49,489 nucleotides of DNA from an uncultured Pelagibacteraceae bacterium. GTDB taxonomy: Bacteria; Pseudomonadota; Alphaproteobacteria; Pelagibacterales; Pelagibacteraceae. The stretch spans positions 1-49,489 of the forward strand of contig CACDGO010000007.1 in NCBI GenBank assembly GCA_902552345.1. The letters are read 5' to 3'. The position numbers and the translations under genes are program-made. Below, one piece after another: positions 42,926 through 49,489 of this stretch. The notes under the pieces were generated by a model. It was not told where the DNA came from and did not search any database. It saw nothing but the letters and a program-made list of their open reading frames with translations. Each line of letters begins with the position of its first letter. The first letter of the stretch is position 1.

Positions 42926-43918
42926 TTATTTAATTACGCCTAAATTTTTTAACAAACCAGTCATTTCAACTGTTTGTTTTTCTAAAAATTTAACGAATTT
43001 TTTATCTGGATTGTAAATATTTACCCAGGCATTTCTTTTTCTTACTGCTTCCCACTCAGGTGTTTTTTGAACATCACCTAACATTTTAGCAATTTTCTTT
43101 CTTTCACCATCACTCATACCTGGAGGGCCAAAGAAACCTCTCCAATTAACGAAGATTGCGTTAGTACCTTGCTCTTTTAATGTAGGAACATCTGGTGCAT
43201 CAGCTACTCTTTTTGGCGCTGTGATACCAAGAATTTTTACTTGATCTCTTGCTCCCATTACTTCACCTAAACCAGTTGAAAGAATTTGGGTTTCACCAGA
43301 CAGAAGTCCTGCTAATGCTTTACCACCTGCATCGTATGGTATGTAAACCACATCGTTTGGATTAGCTCCAGCTTCTTTAAACGCTAAAGCTCCAATTAAA
43401 TGGTCCATACTTCCTCTAACAGATCCACCAGCCATTTTTACTGACTTAGGATTTGCTTTGTAAGCAGCCACAACATCTTTCCAAGAATTGTAAGGTGAGT
43501 TTTTAGCTGCAACAATTGCGCCGTAATCACCAATTACACCAGCTATCGGAACTACATCTTTGTAAGATGTAACCTTTGCTGCGTTCTTCTTGTCTACATA
43601 ACCAGAGTGTCTTGTTATTGATCTAAGAACTAATGGAGTTGATTGAACTAAAATTGTGTCTGAAGGTTTCGTATTTATCATGTAAGATAAAGCTTTTCCT
43701 CCACCACCACCTGACATATTTTCAAATGATGCACTATTTAAAAAACCAGCTTTAGTTAAAGCTTCACCGGTTCCTCTAGCAGTTCCGTCCCAACCACCGC
43801 CGGCACCACCGCCAATTACAAAGTGTAATTTGTCAGTTGCGAATGAAGTGTTTGAAACTGAAGTTAAAAGAACAGTTGCGAAAACTAGGCTGATAAGTTT
43901 TTTGAACTTATTGAACAT
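42926..43918 (-). CDS. tctC: Tripartite tricarboxylate transporter substrate-binding protein TctC (system 2)
   Basis: A 330-residue periplasmic receptor with a signal peptide (MFNKFKKLISLVFATVLLTS..., cleavage near SFA). The mature N-terminus FVIGGGAGGGWDGTARGTGEAL is the TctC ligand-loop region, and DVVYIPYDAGGKALAGLLSGE is the central motif. A strong GGGGG Shine-Dalgarno sequence lies 5 bases before the ATG, and an almost consensus promoter lies upstream, so the receptor is probably abundant. It and the system 1 receptor differ substantially. Position after a glutarate hydroxylase gene suggests glutarate or a similar C5 acid as ligand; this is inference. Confidence 0.95.
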   Translation of the reverse strand: MFNKFKKLISLVFATVLLTSVSNTSFATDKLHFVIGGGAGGGWDGTARGTGEALTKAGFLNSASFENMSGGGGGKALSYMINTKPSDTILVQSTPLVLRSITRHSGYVDKKNAAKVTSYKDVVPIAGVIGDYGAIVAAKNSPYNSWKDVVAAYKANPKSVKMAGGSVRGSMDHLIGALAFKEAGANPNDVVYIPYDAGGKALAGLLSGETQILSTGLGEVMGARDQVKILGITAPKRVADAPDVPTLKEQGTNAIFVNWRGFFGPPGMSDGERKKIAKMLGDVQKTPEWEAVRKRNAWVNIYNPDKKFVKFLEKQTVEMTGLLKNLGVIK

Positions 43919-43948
43919 TATTTCCCCCTGTGTTTATTAATTATTCAT

Positions 43949-43977
43949 ATTAAAATAAATAAATTAACTAGAGTCAA
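43949..43977 (-). promoter_or_regulatory. Sigma-70-type promoter of tctCBA system 2
   Basis: On the minus strand TTGACT (43977-43972) is followed, after exactly 17 bases, by TTTAAT (43954-43949), each one mismatch from consensus. Transcription would start near 43942, giving a leader of about 24 bases that contains the GGGGG ribosome binding site of tctC. This is the best-looking promoter in the window. Confidence 0.65.
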
Positions 43978-43984
43978 CAAGGTA

Positions 43985-44881
43985 TTAATTGAAAAAAGTT
44001 CCTCTAATTCTAAGTAATTCTCTAGATAACCCAGAATGCTCTCTAAAAGCTTTTCTTCCATGAAGCCAAAAATAGTTATTTGAGAATATTGTCGATCCAA
44101 CAGGTAGTGGAAAACTGATTTTATTTTTACTTTGTTCTAAAGCATCCGATAACTTTTGTAAAAATAAGCCTTGTTTCATATTTTGAGGTTCAGGAAATTG
44201 ATCAATATAAGAAATAATAGGTTTACCGTCCTTGTCTTTAGAAAAAACTGGATGCTCCACTTTGTAATCTACGTTCTTACTTTTAGGAGATCCCCACACA
44301 AAATTTTCCTGCCCCACAGGATCATTGCTTAAATCTTCCAAATGTTCCCAATCATCTAAATGTAAAATAACGCTTTCACCACCACTTACATTCTGTTCCT
44401 CCATTTTTGTCATTATCAACCAGTCAGTTTTTTCTTTCACATAAGTTCCATCAGTATGAAGGTCTAAATTTGTGTATGCTTTTCTCAAATATGAATCACT
44501 ACTATCTTGATGTTTTACATGGAATCTTGCGTAGTATTTTCCAGTCATAGAGTCAAAATTTGGATTTCCAACTAAATAAGCAAGACCTGTAGAAAGTTTA
44601 ACTAAAAAATCTTTATCAAATTTTTTATTTTTAATATCAGGTTCTACTATCGCAGTTCCTGTACTGCGATCATTTAAAATCTCACTCAATGTTTCACTAA
44701 GTTTATTTTGAAATACCTCATCTAAGCTTTTCGCTATACTAAATCTAGAAAATGGTTTGTATTCCAAAGATAAAATTGAATGTTTTTTAAAAGGAAAAAC
44801 CAATCTATCTAAGTCACTTTCACTTAACCTAATTACACGTACTCTTTTAGAGTTATTATGATCTGAAATTGAAAAACTCAT
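43985..44881 (-). CDS. glaH: Glutarate 2-hydroxylase, CsiD/GlaH family
   Basis: A 298-residue Fe(II)/2-oxoglutarate-dependent dioxygenase. Long stretches follow E. coli CsiD as I remember it: NFDSMTGKYYARFHVK, SDSYLRKAY, EEQNVSGGES, LHLDDWEHL, YIDQF and SRELLRIRG. Fe ligands are His142, Asp144 (LHTDGTYV) and His274 (WLHGRKAF); an arginine at 287 or 291 would hold 2-oxoglutarate. GlaH turns glutarate into L-2-hydroxyglutarate, with succinate as by-product. Its usual partner LhgO is not in the window. It directly follows a tiny membrane ORF and lies upstream of the tctCBA system 2 promoter. Confidence 0.92.
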   Translation of the reverse strand: MSFSISDHNNSKRVRVIRLSESDLDRLVFPFKKHSILSLEYKPFSRFSIAKSLDEVFQNKLSETLSEILNDRSTGTAIVEPDIKNKKFDKDFLVKLSTGLAYLVGNPNFDSMTGKYYARFHVKHQDSSDSYLRKAYTNLDLHTDGTYVKEKTDWLIMTKMEEQNVSGGESVILHLDDWEHLEDLSNDPVGQENFVWGSPKSKNVDYKVEHPVFSKDKDGKPIISYIDQFPEPQNMKQGLFLQKLSDALEQSKNKISFPLPVGSTIFSNNYFWLHGRKAFREHSGLSRELLRIRGTFFN

Positions 44882-44953
44882 TTACTCAATATTTCCCATG
44901 ATCCATAAAACAATAAAAATTGCTAATATTGGTTCCATTATTAATTTTACCAT
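44882..44953 (-). CDS. Possible 23-residue single-helix membrane protein
   Basis: Between azlD and glaH an ATG-to-TAA reading frame encodes 23 residues: MVKLIMEPI, a hydrophobic run (LAIFIVLWIM) and GNIE. The start is 3 bases after the azlD stop and the stop is immediately followed by the glaH ATG, the same tight packing as the real genes around it. It would form one membrane helix with a positive N-terminus. No Shine-Dalgarno sequence is visible, so translation would depend on coupling. It matches no small-protein family I know. It could also be merely a spacer. Confidence 0.4.
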   Translation of the reverse strand: MVKLIMEPILAIFIVLWIMGNIE

Positions 44954-44956
44954 AAA

Positions 44957-45283
44957 TTAAATGTTAGTCAAAAAGCTTAGTAAAAATGCTGAAGCGATTG
45001 TAGGGATTACTAAATTTTTTTTAGATATTATAAATATAGAAATACAAGTAAAGAATACTATTAGTCTCATTATCAGTTCAGATTCTGCTAAAACTCCGGC
45101 AGGGAAAATAATCATTCTTCCCAACAAAGCAGCCAAAGTTGAGTAAGCAACACAGTTAAACCATTTAAATATTTTTGATTTTACGCTTACTTTTTCAGAT
45201 GTTAAAGCTCCCATGAATCTTGAAATATACGTTGCAATCGAGGTTGCTATAATAGCTAAAATGATAATTTGGCTACTAACCAT
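44957..45283 (-). CDS. azlD: AzlD family branched-chain amino acid transport subunit
   Basis: A 108-residue membrane protein with four helices. YISRFMGALTSEKVSVKSKIFKWFNCVAYSTLAALL is the AzlD pattern (RF.G... followed by a helix pair). I place the start at the ATG at 45283, because GGAG lies six bases before it; an in-frame TTG four codons upstream would put that ribosome binding site inside the gene. It overlaps azlC by 8 bases. AzlC and AzlD together export branched-chain amino acids or related compounds. Confidence 0.88.
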   Translation of the reverse strand: MVSSQIIILAIIATSIATYISRFMGALTSEKVSVKSKIFKWFNCVAYSTLAALLGRMIIFPAGVLAESELIMRLIVFFTCISIFIISKKNLVIPTIASAFLLSFLTNI

Positions 45284-45977
45284 TTTTTTCTCCAAATAGA
45301 AAAGCTACTGATCCAGCAATCAATCCAGCAAATAACAATGACCACTCAGAGGAAAATATATAGATAACTGGGCCCAATATAGATCCTAGAATAACTGAGA
45401 TAGATATAGCCAGGTTTTTCATAGCACCAATCATCATACAAAAAAAATAAATTGGATTTACGATAGCTAAGCCGATCAACATTTCTTTATTTAATAAATC
45501 AGCTACTAAATATCCAATAACTGTCATGAGAATTGCGGTAAGCCAAGTGCCAGTACCTATGCCCATCCAAAAATCTATTCGATATTTTACATTTATCTTT
45601 TTATAAGATTCTTTAGCAATTAACCAAGAAGAAACTGCAAGGAAGTGACAAGATAAATAATATTTCCACTTTGGTTGCGATTTATGTTCAAGTAAAGGGA
45701 ACAATGAAACTGTCATTGGATAAAGTCTAAAATTTACTAGCCAAACTGCTAAAAAAATATTTATTACAGATGTACCTAGTAATAGTGACTCCGCCATCAC
45801 TAATTGACCAGGTAATGCGTAAGTAAATAAACTTGAGGCAGCACTTTGTTGAATGTTAAAGCCTGCATCTTTAAACAAAGCTCCAAGAGCAACAAAACAA
45901 GCAGCCAAGGGTAAGGCTGGACTTCTGGTACCTTTTAAAGATTTTAAACCTGTAAAGAAAGCTTGTGAATTAATCAT
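45276..45977 (-). CDS. azlC: AzlC family branched-chain amino acid transport permease
   Basis: A 233-residue membrane protein. The N-terminal GTRSPALPLAACFVALGALFKDAGFN and SSLFTYALPGQLVMAESLL match the AzlC signature (small-residue repeat, then a P-G-Q motif), and NFRLYPMTVSLFPLL is a third block. It overlaps the livF stop by 4 bases. Coupling of an AzlCD exporter to a Liv-type importer in one operon is unusual; the two may act on the same compound in opposite directions or cooperate in an exchange. The substrate is not given by sequence. Confidence 0.9.
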   Translation of the reverse strand: MINSQAFFTGLKSLKGTRSPALPLAACFVALGALFKDAGFNIQQSAASSLFTYALPGQLVMAESLLLGTSVINIFLAVWLVNFRLYPMTVSLFPLLEHKSQPKWKYYLSCHFLAVSSWLIAKESYKKINVKYRIDFWMGIGTGTWLTAILMTVIGYLVADLLNKEMLIGLAIVNPIYFFCMMIGAMKNLAISISVILGSILGPVIYIFSSEWSLLFAGLIAGSVAFLFGEKNG

Positions 45978-46759
45978 CCACCAAGGAATAATCTTCCTAC
46001 GTCTGGATTTTTTAAAAGATCATCCCCTTTACCTGCAATGGCTGTCTGACCAGATACTAAAACGTACCCTATATCTGCGAACTCTAAACCTTTTTTTGCA
46101 TTTTGTTCTACAAGTATTATTGTTTTCTTCTCTGCTTTTTGAAGATCCTCTAAAATTTCAAAAACCATATTAATATATTTTGGTTCCAAACCGATTGATG
46201 GTTCATCAACTAATAAAACTGACGGTTTCATAACTAATGCTCTTGAAATTTCTAATAATCTTCTCTCACCACCTGATAATACTTTTGCAGGTTGATTTCT
46301 TCTATTTCTTAATCTCTCATATTTTTGAAAAATTCTTTCAGCTTCCTCGTAAGCTTCGTCTTGTTTATCTTTAATGTATCCACCCATTAAAAGATTTTCC
46401 TCAACTGTCATATCTGGAAACACTGAGTTATCTTGAAGAATGTAAGCTATACCAACTTTACTGAGTTTTTGAGCAGGAGTTAATTTAGTAATTTCATTTC
46501 CTTCTAATTCAATTTTGCCATCAAAAATATTTGTAAATCCATAAATAGAGTGAAGTATTGTAGACTTTCCTGCTCCATTAGGGCCTATCAGACATAACGA
46601 TTGGGCCTTGCTAACTGTTAAATCAAAATTGTGAAGGATTTCCATTTTTCCGTAACCGGCGTTTAAACCTCTTATAGTTAAGTGAACATCATTAGGAGAC
46701 AATCTATTTAAATCTTCTAAACCAGGCGCTTTACCTAAAACATCGTATTGATTTGCCAT
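45974..46759 (-). CDS. livF: Branched-chain amino acid-type ABC transporter ATP-binding protein LivF
   Basis: A 261-residue ATPase. Walker A is GPNGAGKST, the signature is LSGGERRLLEI, Walker B is VLLVDEPSIGL, and the late EQNAKKGLEFADIGYVLVSG is typical of LivF. The first 25 residues form an extension before the usual start of the domain (LTIRGLNAGYGKMEIL). The start overlaps the livG stop by one base. It partners LivG to power import through LivM and a LivH protein that is not in the window. Confidence 0.93.
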   Translation of the reverse strand: MANQYDVLGKAPGLEDLNRLSPNDVHLTIRGLNAGYGKMEILHNFDLTVSKAQSLCLIGPNGAGKSTILHSIYGFTNIFDGKIELEGNEITKLTPAQKLSKVGIAYILQDNSVFPDMTVEENLLMGGYIKDKQDEAYEEAERIFQKYERLRNRRNQPAKVLSGGERRLLEISRALVMKPSVLLVDEPSIGLEPKYINMVFEILEDLQKAEKKTIILVEQNAKKGLEFADIGYVLVSGQTAIAGKGDDLLKNPDVGRLFLGG

Positions 46760-47493
46760 TACTGCGCTCCTAAATAAGCGTCAACAACTCGCTTATCATT
46801 TTTAATTTGATCTGGTGAGCCCTCTGCTAGCATTTTACCGTGCGCTAAACAGAAAATTTTTTGTGCTAAACTCATAATTACTTTCATATTGTGCTCTATG
46901 ACTAATAAAGTAATTCCATAATCTTTATTTATTTTAATTAATCTATCTATAATTCCGTTAATTAAAGTTGGATTAATTCCTGCTGTGGGCTCATCTAATA
47001 AAAGCATTTTAGGCTCGTTCATCAAAGCCATTGCTAATTCAAGTAATTTTTGTTGTCCAAATGATAAATCTCCCGCTCTCAAATTTCTCTTTTGATAAAG
47101 ACCTACAAAGTTTAAAATATTCTCTGATTTTTCAGTAAGTTCAGTAGGTACTTTTGCAAAAATAAATCCTGAGTCACTAGCTTTGTGACTTATTAGCATA
47201 TTTTCTACGCAGTTAAGTTTTGAATAAATTCTTGTTTGTTGAAAAGTTCTTAACAAACCAAGTTTAGCGACTGCTGGCACAGGCATTTCAGAAACTTCTG
47301 TATTATCAAAAACAATTGATCCTTTATCAATCGGATGAGTTCCAACAATAGAATTAAATAAAGTAGTTTTACCTGAACCATTAGGTCCTATTAAGCCAAC
47401 TATAGATCCCTGTTCTACCGAAACAGAAATATCTACGTTAGCTTGAACACCGCCGAAAGATTTACTTACATTTTTAACTTGTAAAATACTCAT
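46759..47493 (-). CDS. livG: Branched-chain amino acid-type ABC transporter ATP-binding protein LivG
   Basis: A 244-residue ATPase with Walker A GPNGSGKTT, signature LSFGQQKLLELA, Walker B MLLLDEPTAGINP and the switch His in LVIEHNMKVIM, which together identify LivG. It overlaps livM by 4 bases and livF by 1. The gene order livM-livG-livF is normal for the HAAT family. The ligand is set by the binding protein, which is not in view. Confidence 0.94.
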   Translation of the reverse strand: MSILQVKNVSKSFGGVQANVDISVSVEQGSIVGLIGPNGSGKTTLFNSIVGTHPIDKGSIVFDNTEVSEMPVPAVAKLGLLRTFQQTRIYSKLNCVENMLISHKASDSGFIFAKVPTELTEKSENILNFVGLYQKRNLRAGDLSFGQQKLLELAMALMNEPKMLLLDEPTAGINPTLINGIIDRLIKINKDYGITLLVIEHNMKVIMSLAQKIFCLAHGKMLAEGSPDQIKNDKRVVDAYLGAQ

Positions 47494-48548
47494 TTTAATT
47501 CCACCTGTGCTTTACGATCTTTTTCATCTATCACTTCACCAAATCTTTCAGGATATTTTTCTCGCAACCAACCCATTAATCCCTCTGGGAAATAAACTAC
47601 GATTACTACGATTAAAACTCCTAGCGCAACATATTGCCAGCCTAATATTAAAGTCCAAAGTCCCTCTTTAAAGAAATGGAATAAAGTTGCTCCAATTACT
47701 GGGCCCCACAAAGTTCCTTTACCGCCAAGAATTGCCATTAGAACCATGAATACTCCCATCTCTCTTCCGTCAAATGCAACGTCAGTTGAGTCTATATACC
47801 CAATTAGTCCGCCCATAATTCCACCAGCAAGACCGCAGAAGAATGCAGAACACATCCAACCTACAATTTTATATTTCATAGTTTGAATACCCATTGCTTC
47901 TGCTTTATCTTCATTGTCTCTTATCGCATTTAAAATTAATCTAAATCTGGAACCGTAAATGTATTTAATAAAAACAAATGTACCGACTAATAATGCAAAA
48001 CTTAAAAAGTAGAAAAACTTTCCTCTAGCTTCAGTATCAACTATTTCTGCAGGAAAAGGTGGTGTAGTAAATCCTTGACCAGCTCCAATGATTTCTATTC
48101 CTCCAGCAATTTCACCTGCAGCGATACCTAAACCTAAAGTACAAATCGCAAAGTAATGTCCTCTCAAACCTAAAATAGCATAACCTATGGCTCCTGCGAT
48201 AATGGCAGGAATAATTGCTGAAACTAATAATCCGACACCTATTCCTTGAAAATATTGTGCTGTAGTATGAACAAAAGTTTTTTCACCGCCGCTTTCTGTC
48301 CATTCTGCTAATGGGAAAAACATTCCCACTTGAACTGAAGCGGTTAAATACATCCCTAGACCATAAAAAAGAATATTTCCAAAAGTATTGTAACCCATTT
48401 CCCCACCTTGTAAATTCCAAGTCATTGCCAGAACAATCAAGACACAAAGATATGTAAGTTGAACTTTAAAAGCAGAGAATAAAAAAGGTGCAGCTAAACC
48501 TAAGATAATTAGGCCAGAATATAATATTAAATCTTTTTGTTTCATCAT
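47490..48548 (-). CDS. livM: Branched-chain amino acid-type ABC transporter permease LivM
   Basis: A 352-residue permease with about nine hydrophobic segments. GLRGHYFAICTLGLGIAAGEIAGG is the conserved LivM/UrtC region, EDKAEAMGIQTMKYKIVGWMCSAFFCGLAGGIMG is the coupling-loop (EAA-like) block, and GGKGTLWGPVIGATLF follows. The usual TNGAxG stretch after the first motif is changed to GAGQGFTTPPFP. It overlaps the upstream hydrolase stop by 4 bases. The hydrolase thus separates it from any livH or binding-protein gene beyond the edge. Confidence 0.93.
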   Translation of the reverse strand: MMKQKDLILYSGLIILGLAAPFLFSAFKVQLTYLCVLIVLAMTWNLQGGEMGYNTFGNILFYGLGMYLTASVQVGMFFPLAEWTESGGEKTFVHTTAQYFQGIGVGLLVSAIIPAIIAGAIGYAILGLRGHYFAICTLGLGIAAGEIAGGIEIIGAGQGFTTPPFPAEIVDTEARGKFFYFLSFALLVGTFVFIKYIYGSRFRLILNAIRDNEDKAEAMGIQTMKYKIVGWMCSAFFCGLAGGIMGGLIGYIDSTDVAFDGREMGVFMVLMAILGGKGTLWGPVIGATLFHFFKEGLWTLILGWQYVALGVLIVVIVVYFPEGLMGWLREKYPERFGEVIDEKDRKAQVELK

Positions 48549-49489
48549 AATAAATTTTCCTTAAAGAAATTTATAAATTGAGGCATATAAGCATTCGCGT
48601 TATCTCCGCCTATAGTTACTCCTTTAGAAATACATTTTTCTTTTTTCATAACTTTAAAACCAGTTTTCCAAGCTTTTCTAGGATCTTTTTGTGCAGCTTC
48701 ATAAAATTCTTCTACTGAAGCATATTTTTTATGTTTATTTACCATCCACTCAACCCATATAGGATTTGTAAATCGACCTTCATTATCAACAAAAAAATCT
48801 GGACAATCATGAAGTGTCATCGCCATTTTCTCTCTCCATGGTTTTTTACCTGCGTGCCATACATGGTACCAACCTTCTTTAATATCAACTTTTACTTTTC
48901 CTGGAGGAGCTTTAATTCTTTCGGCATGTTCTTTACAAAACTTAGCCAAAGTATAATCATCTGCACCGCCGTGCACTACGAGCATTGTGGTATTAGAAGT
49001 TAATTCTGGCTCTGCAAAAAAGCCAGCCATCCTACATTCTGCTGCTTCAGGTAAAATCGCATCAAAACCTTTTGTGCCACCAAGAAACTTCGATGTAAGT
49101 TTAACATCCGATAAAAAAAATGAATTAGTTCCACCTCTCGAGTGGCCAGTAGTTCCAAATTTCCCATTAGATCTAGGATGAGATTGTAAAACTTTTAAAG
49201 CCATAAGTGCATCAATAGCTCCATTAATTAAGGGAACTTTAGACTGGTCTCGCCATGTAGACCTGGCACCTCTTGCACAAAAATTATCAATGTACATAAC
49301 ACCAATGCCCTCTTTCAGAAGATTTTGTGCAGCATGATACACGAAGTCATCCCAAACATAATCTCCTGGTCCTCCGCTGCTATGCGTGTAAATTACTATA
49401 GGAACTTTACCTGTTCCCTCTGGCAATCGAAGATATCCTGTAATTTCAACAGGGTTATTTAAATGACCATCTATTAAGACTGTTCTCTG
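48545..49489 (-). CDS. Dienelactone hydrolase-like alpha/beta hydrolase (5' end cut by window edge)
   Basis: The reading frame stays open to the right edge: 21 more codons (QRTVLIDGHLNNPVEITGYLR) precede a TTG at 49426, so the true start lies outside the window and 314 residues are visible. Motifs: IVIYTHSSGGPGDYVWDD for the oxyanion hole, TGHSRGGTNSF with the nucleophile serine, VVHGGADDYT with the acid and GWYHVWH with the histidine. This layout is that of the dienelactone hydrolase family. Its stop overlaps livM by 4 bases, so it is translated together with the transporter and may hydrolyse the imported compound or release its ligand. Confidence 0.82.
   Translation of the reverse strand, partial: QRTVLIDGHLNNPVEITGYLRLPEGTGKVPIVIYTHSSGGPGDYVWDDFVYHAAQNLLKEGIGVMYIDNFCARGARSTWRDQSKVPLINGAIDALMALKVLQSHPRSNGKFGTTGHSRGGTNSFFLSDVKLTSKFLGGTKGFDAILPEAAECRMAGFFAEPELTSNTTMLVVHGGADDYTLAKFCKEHAERIKAPPGKVKVDIKEGWYHVWHAGKKPWREKMAMTLHDCPDFFVDNEGRFTNPIWVEWMVNKHKKYASVEEFYEAAQKDPRKAWKTGFKVMKKEKCISKGVTIGGDNANAYMPQFINFFKENLL

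Noticed and set aside
1-49489. CRISPR arrays, tRNA or rRNA genes, insertion sequences, integrase or attachment sites
   Set aside because: I looked for repeated units, cloverleaf-like elements and transposase or recombinase motifs and found none that could be supported by reading alone.

Overview
The window is very AT-rich (by eye about 30% G+C), densely packed and without mobile elements. Genes commonly abut or overlap by 1-8 bases and the longest non-coding gap is about 230 bases. Protein families, base composition and a tandem glycine riboswitch ahead of gcvT point to a free-living marine alphaproteobacterium of the SAR11/Pelagibacterales type. No tRNA, rRNA, CRISPR array, integrase or transposase was recognised. 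The taxonomic call is inference from gene content.

Region 1 (1-16.9 kb) looks like ordinary housekeeping. A minus-strand operon under the glycine riboswitch encodes the glycine cleavage proteins GcvT, GcvH and GcvP plus a COG2907-type flavoprotein that runs off the left edge. Then come an FkbM methyltransferase, a DMT transporter, a MATE exporter, a TerC/YjbE membrane protein, a small flavoprotein, aconitase AcnA, a LysE exporter, a redox/metal group (class II cytochrome c, DUF411 protein, cytochrome b561, DUF4396 protein), a small membrane protein, CsaA and a ProC-like protein.

Region 2 (17-39.6 kb) is a catabolic island for di- and tricarboxylic acids. An IclR regulator heads a minus-strand operon (isocitrate lyase/PEP mutase-family enzyme, AbrB-type membrane protein, alpha/beta hydrolase, rhodanese-repeat protein). 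It diverges from an MmgE/PrpD enzyme and a tricarballylate dehydrogenase homologue (TcuA). An Ldh2-type dehydrogenase, AcnD and PrpF follow. Next is a divergent locus: on the minus strand a complete tripartite tricarboxylate transporter (TctC-TctB-TctA), an SDR protein, an MmgE/PrpD protein and a TSUP permease; on the plus strand two MmgE/PrpD proteins and a second TSUP permease. In all there are four MmgE/PrpD paralogues, while PrpC (methylcitrate synthase), a canonical PrpB and TcuB are absent from the window. This suggests use of imported tricarboxylates rather than a standard methylcitrate cycle for propionate.

Region 3 (39.7-49.5 kb) holds a DoxX protein, a bidirectional terminator, an outer-membrane beta-barrel, a second TctCBA transporter with a good promoter, and a CsiD/GlaH-type glutarate hydroxylase. 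GlaH is the last gene of a tightly coupled run: hydrolase (cut by the right edge), LivM, LivG, LivF, AzlC, AzlD, a 23-residue small membrane ORF, GlaH. The most interesting points are the MmgE/PrpD-TcuA-AcnD-PrpF island with its mirrored PrpD-TSUP pairs, a near-identical operator-like palindrome in front of two island genes, and the GlaH/TctCBA/Liv/Azl neighbourhood.
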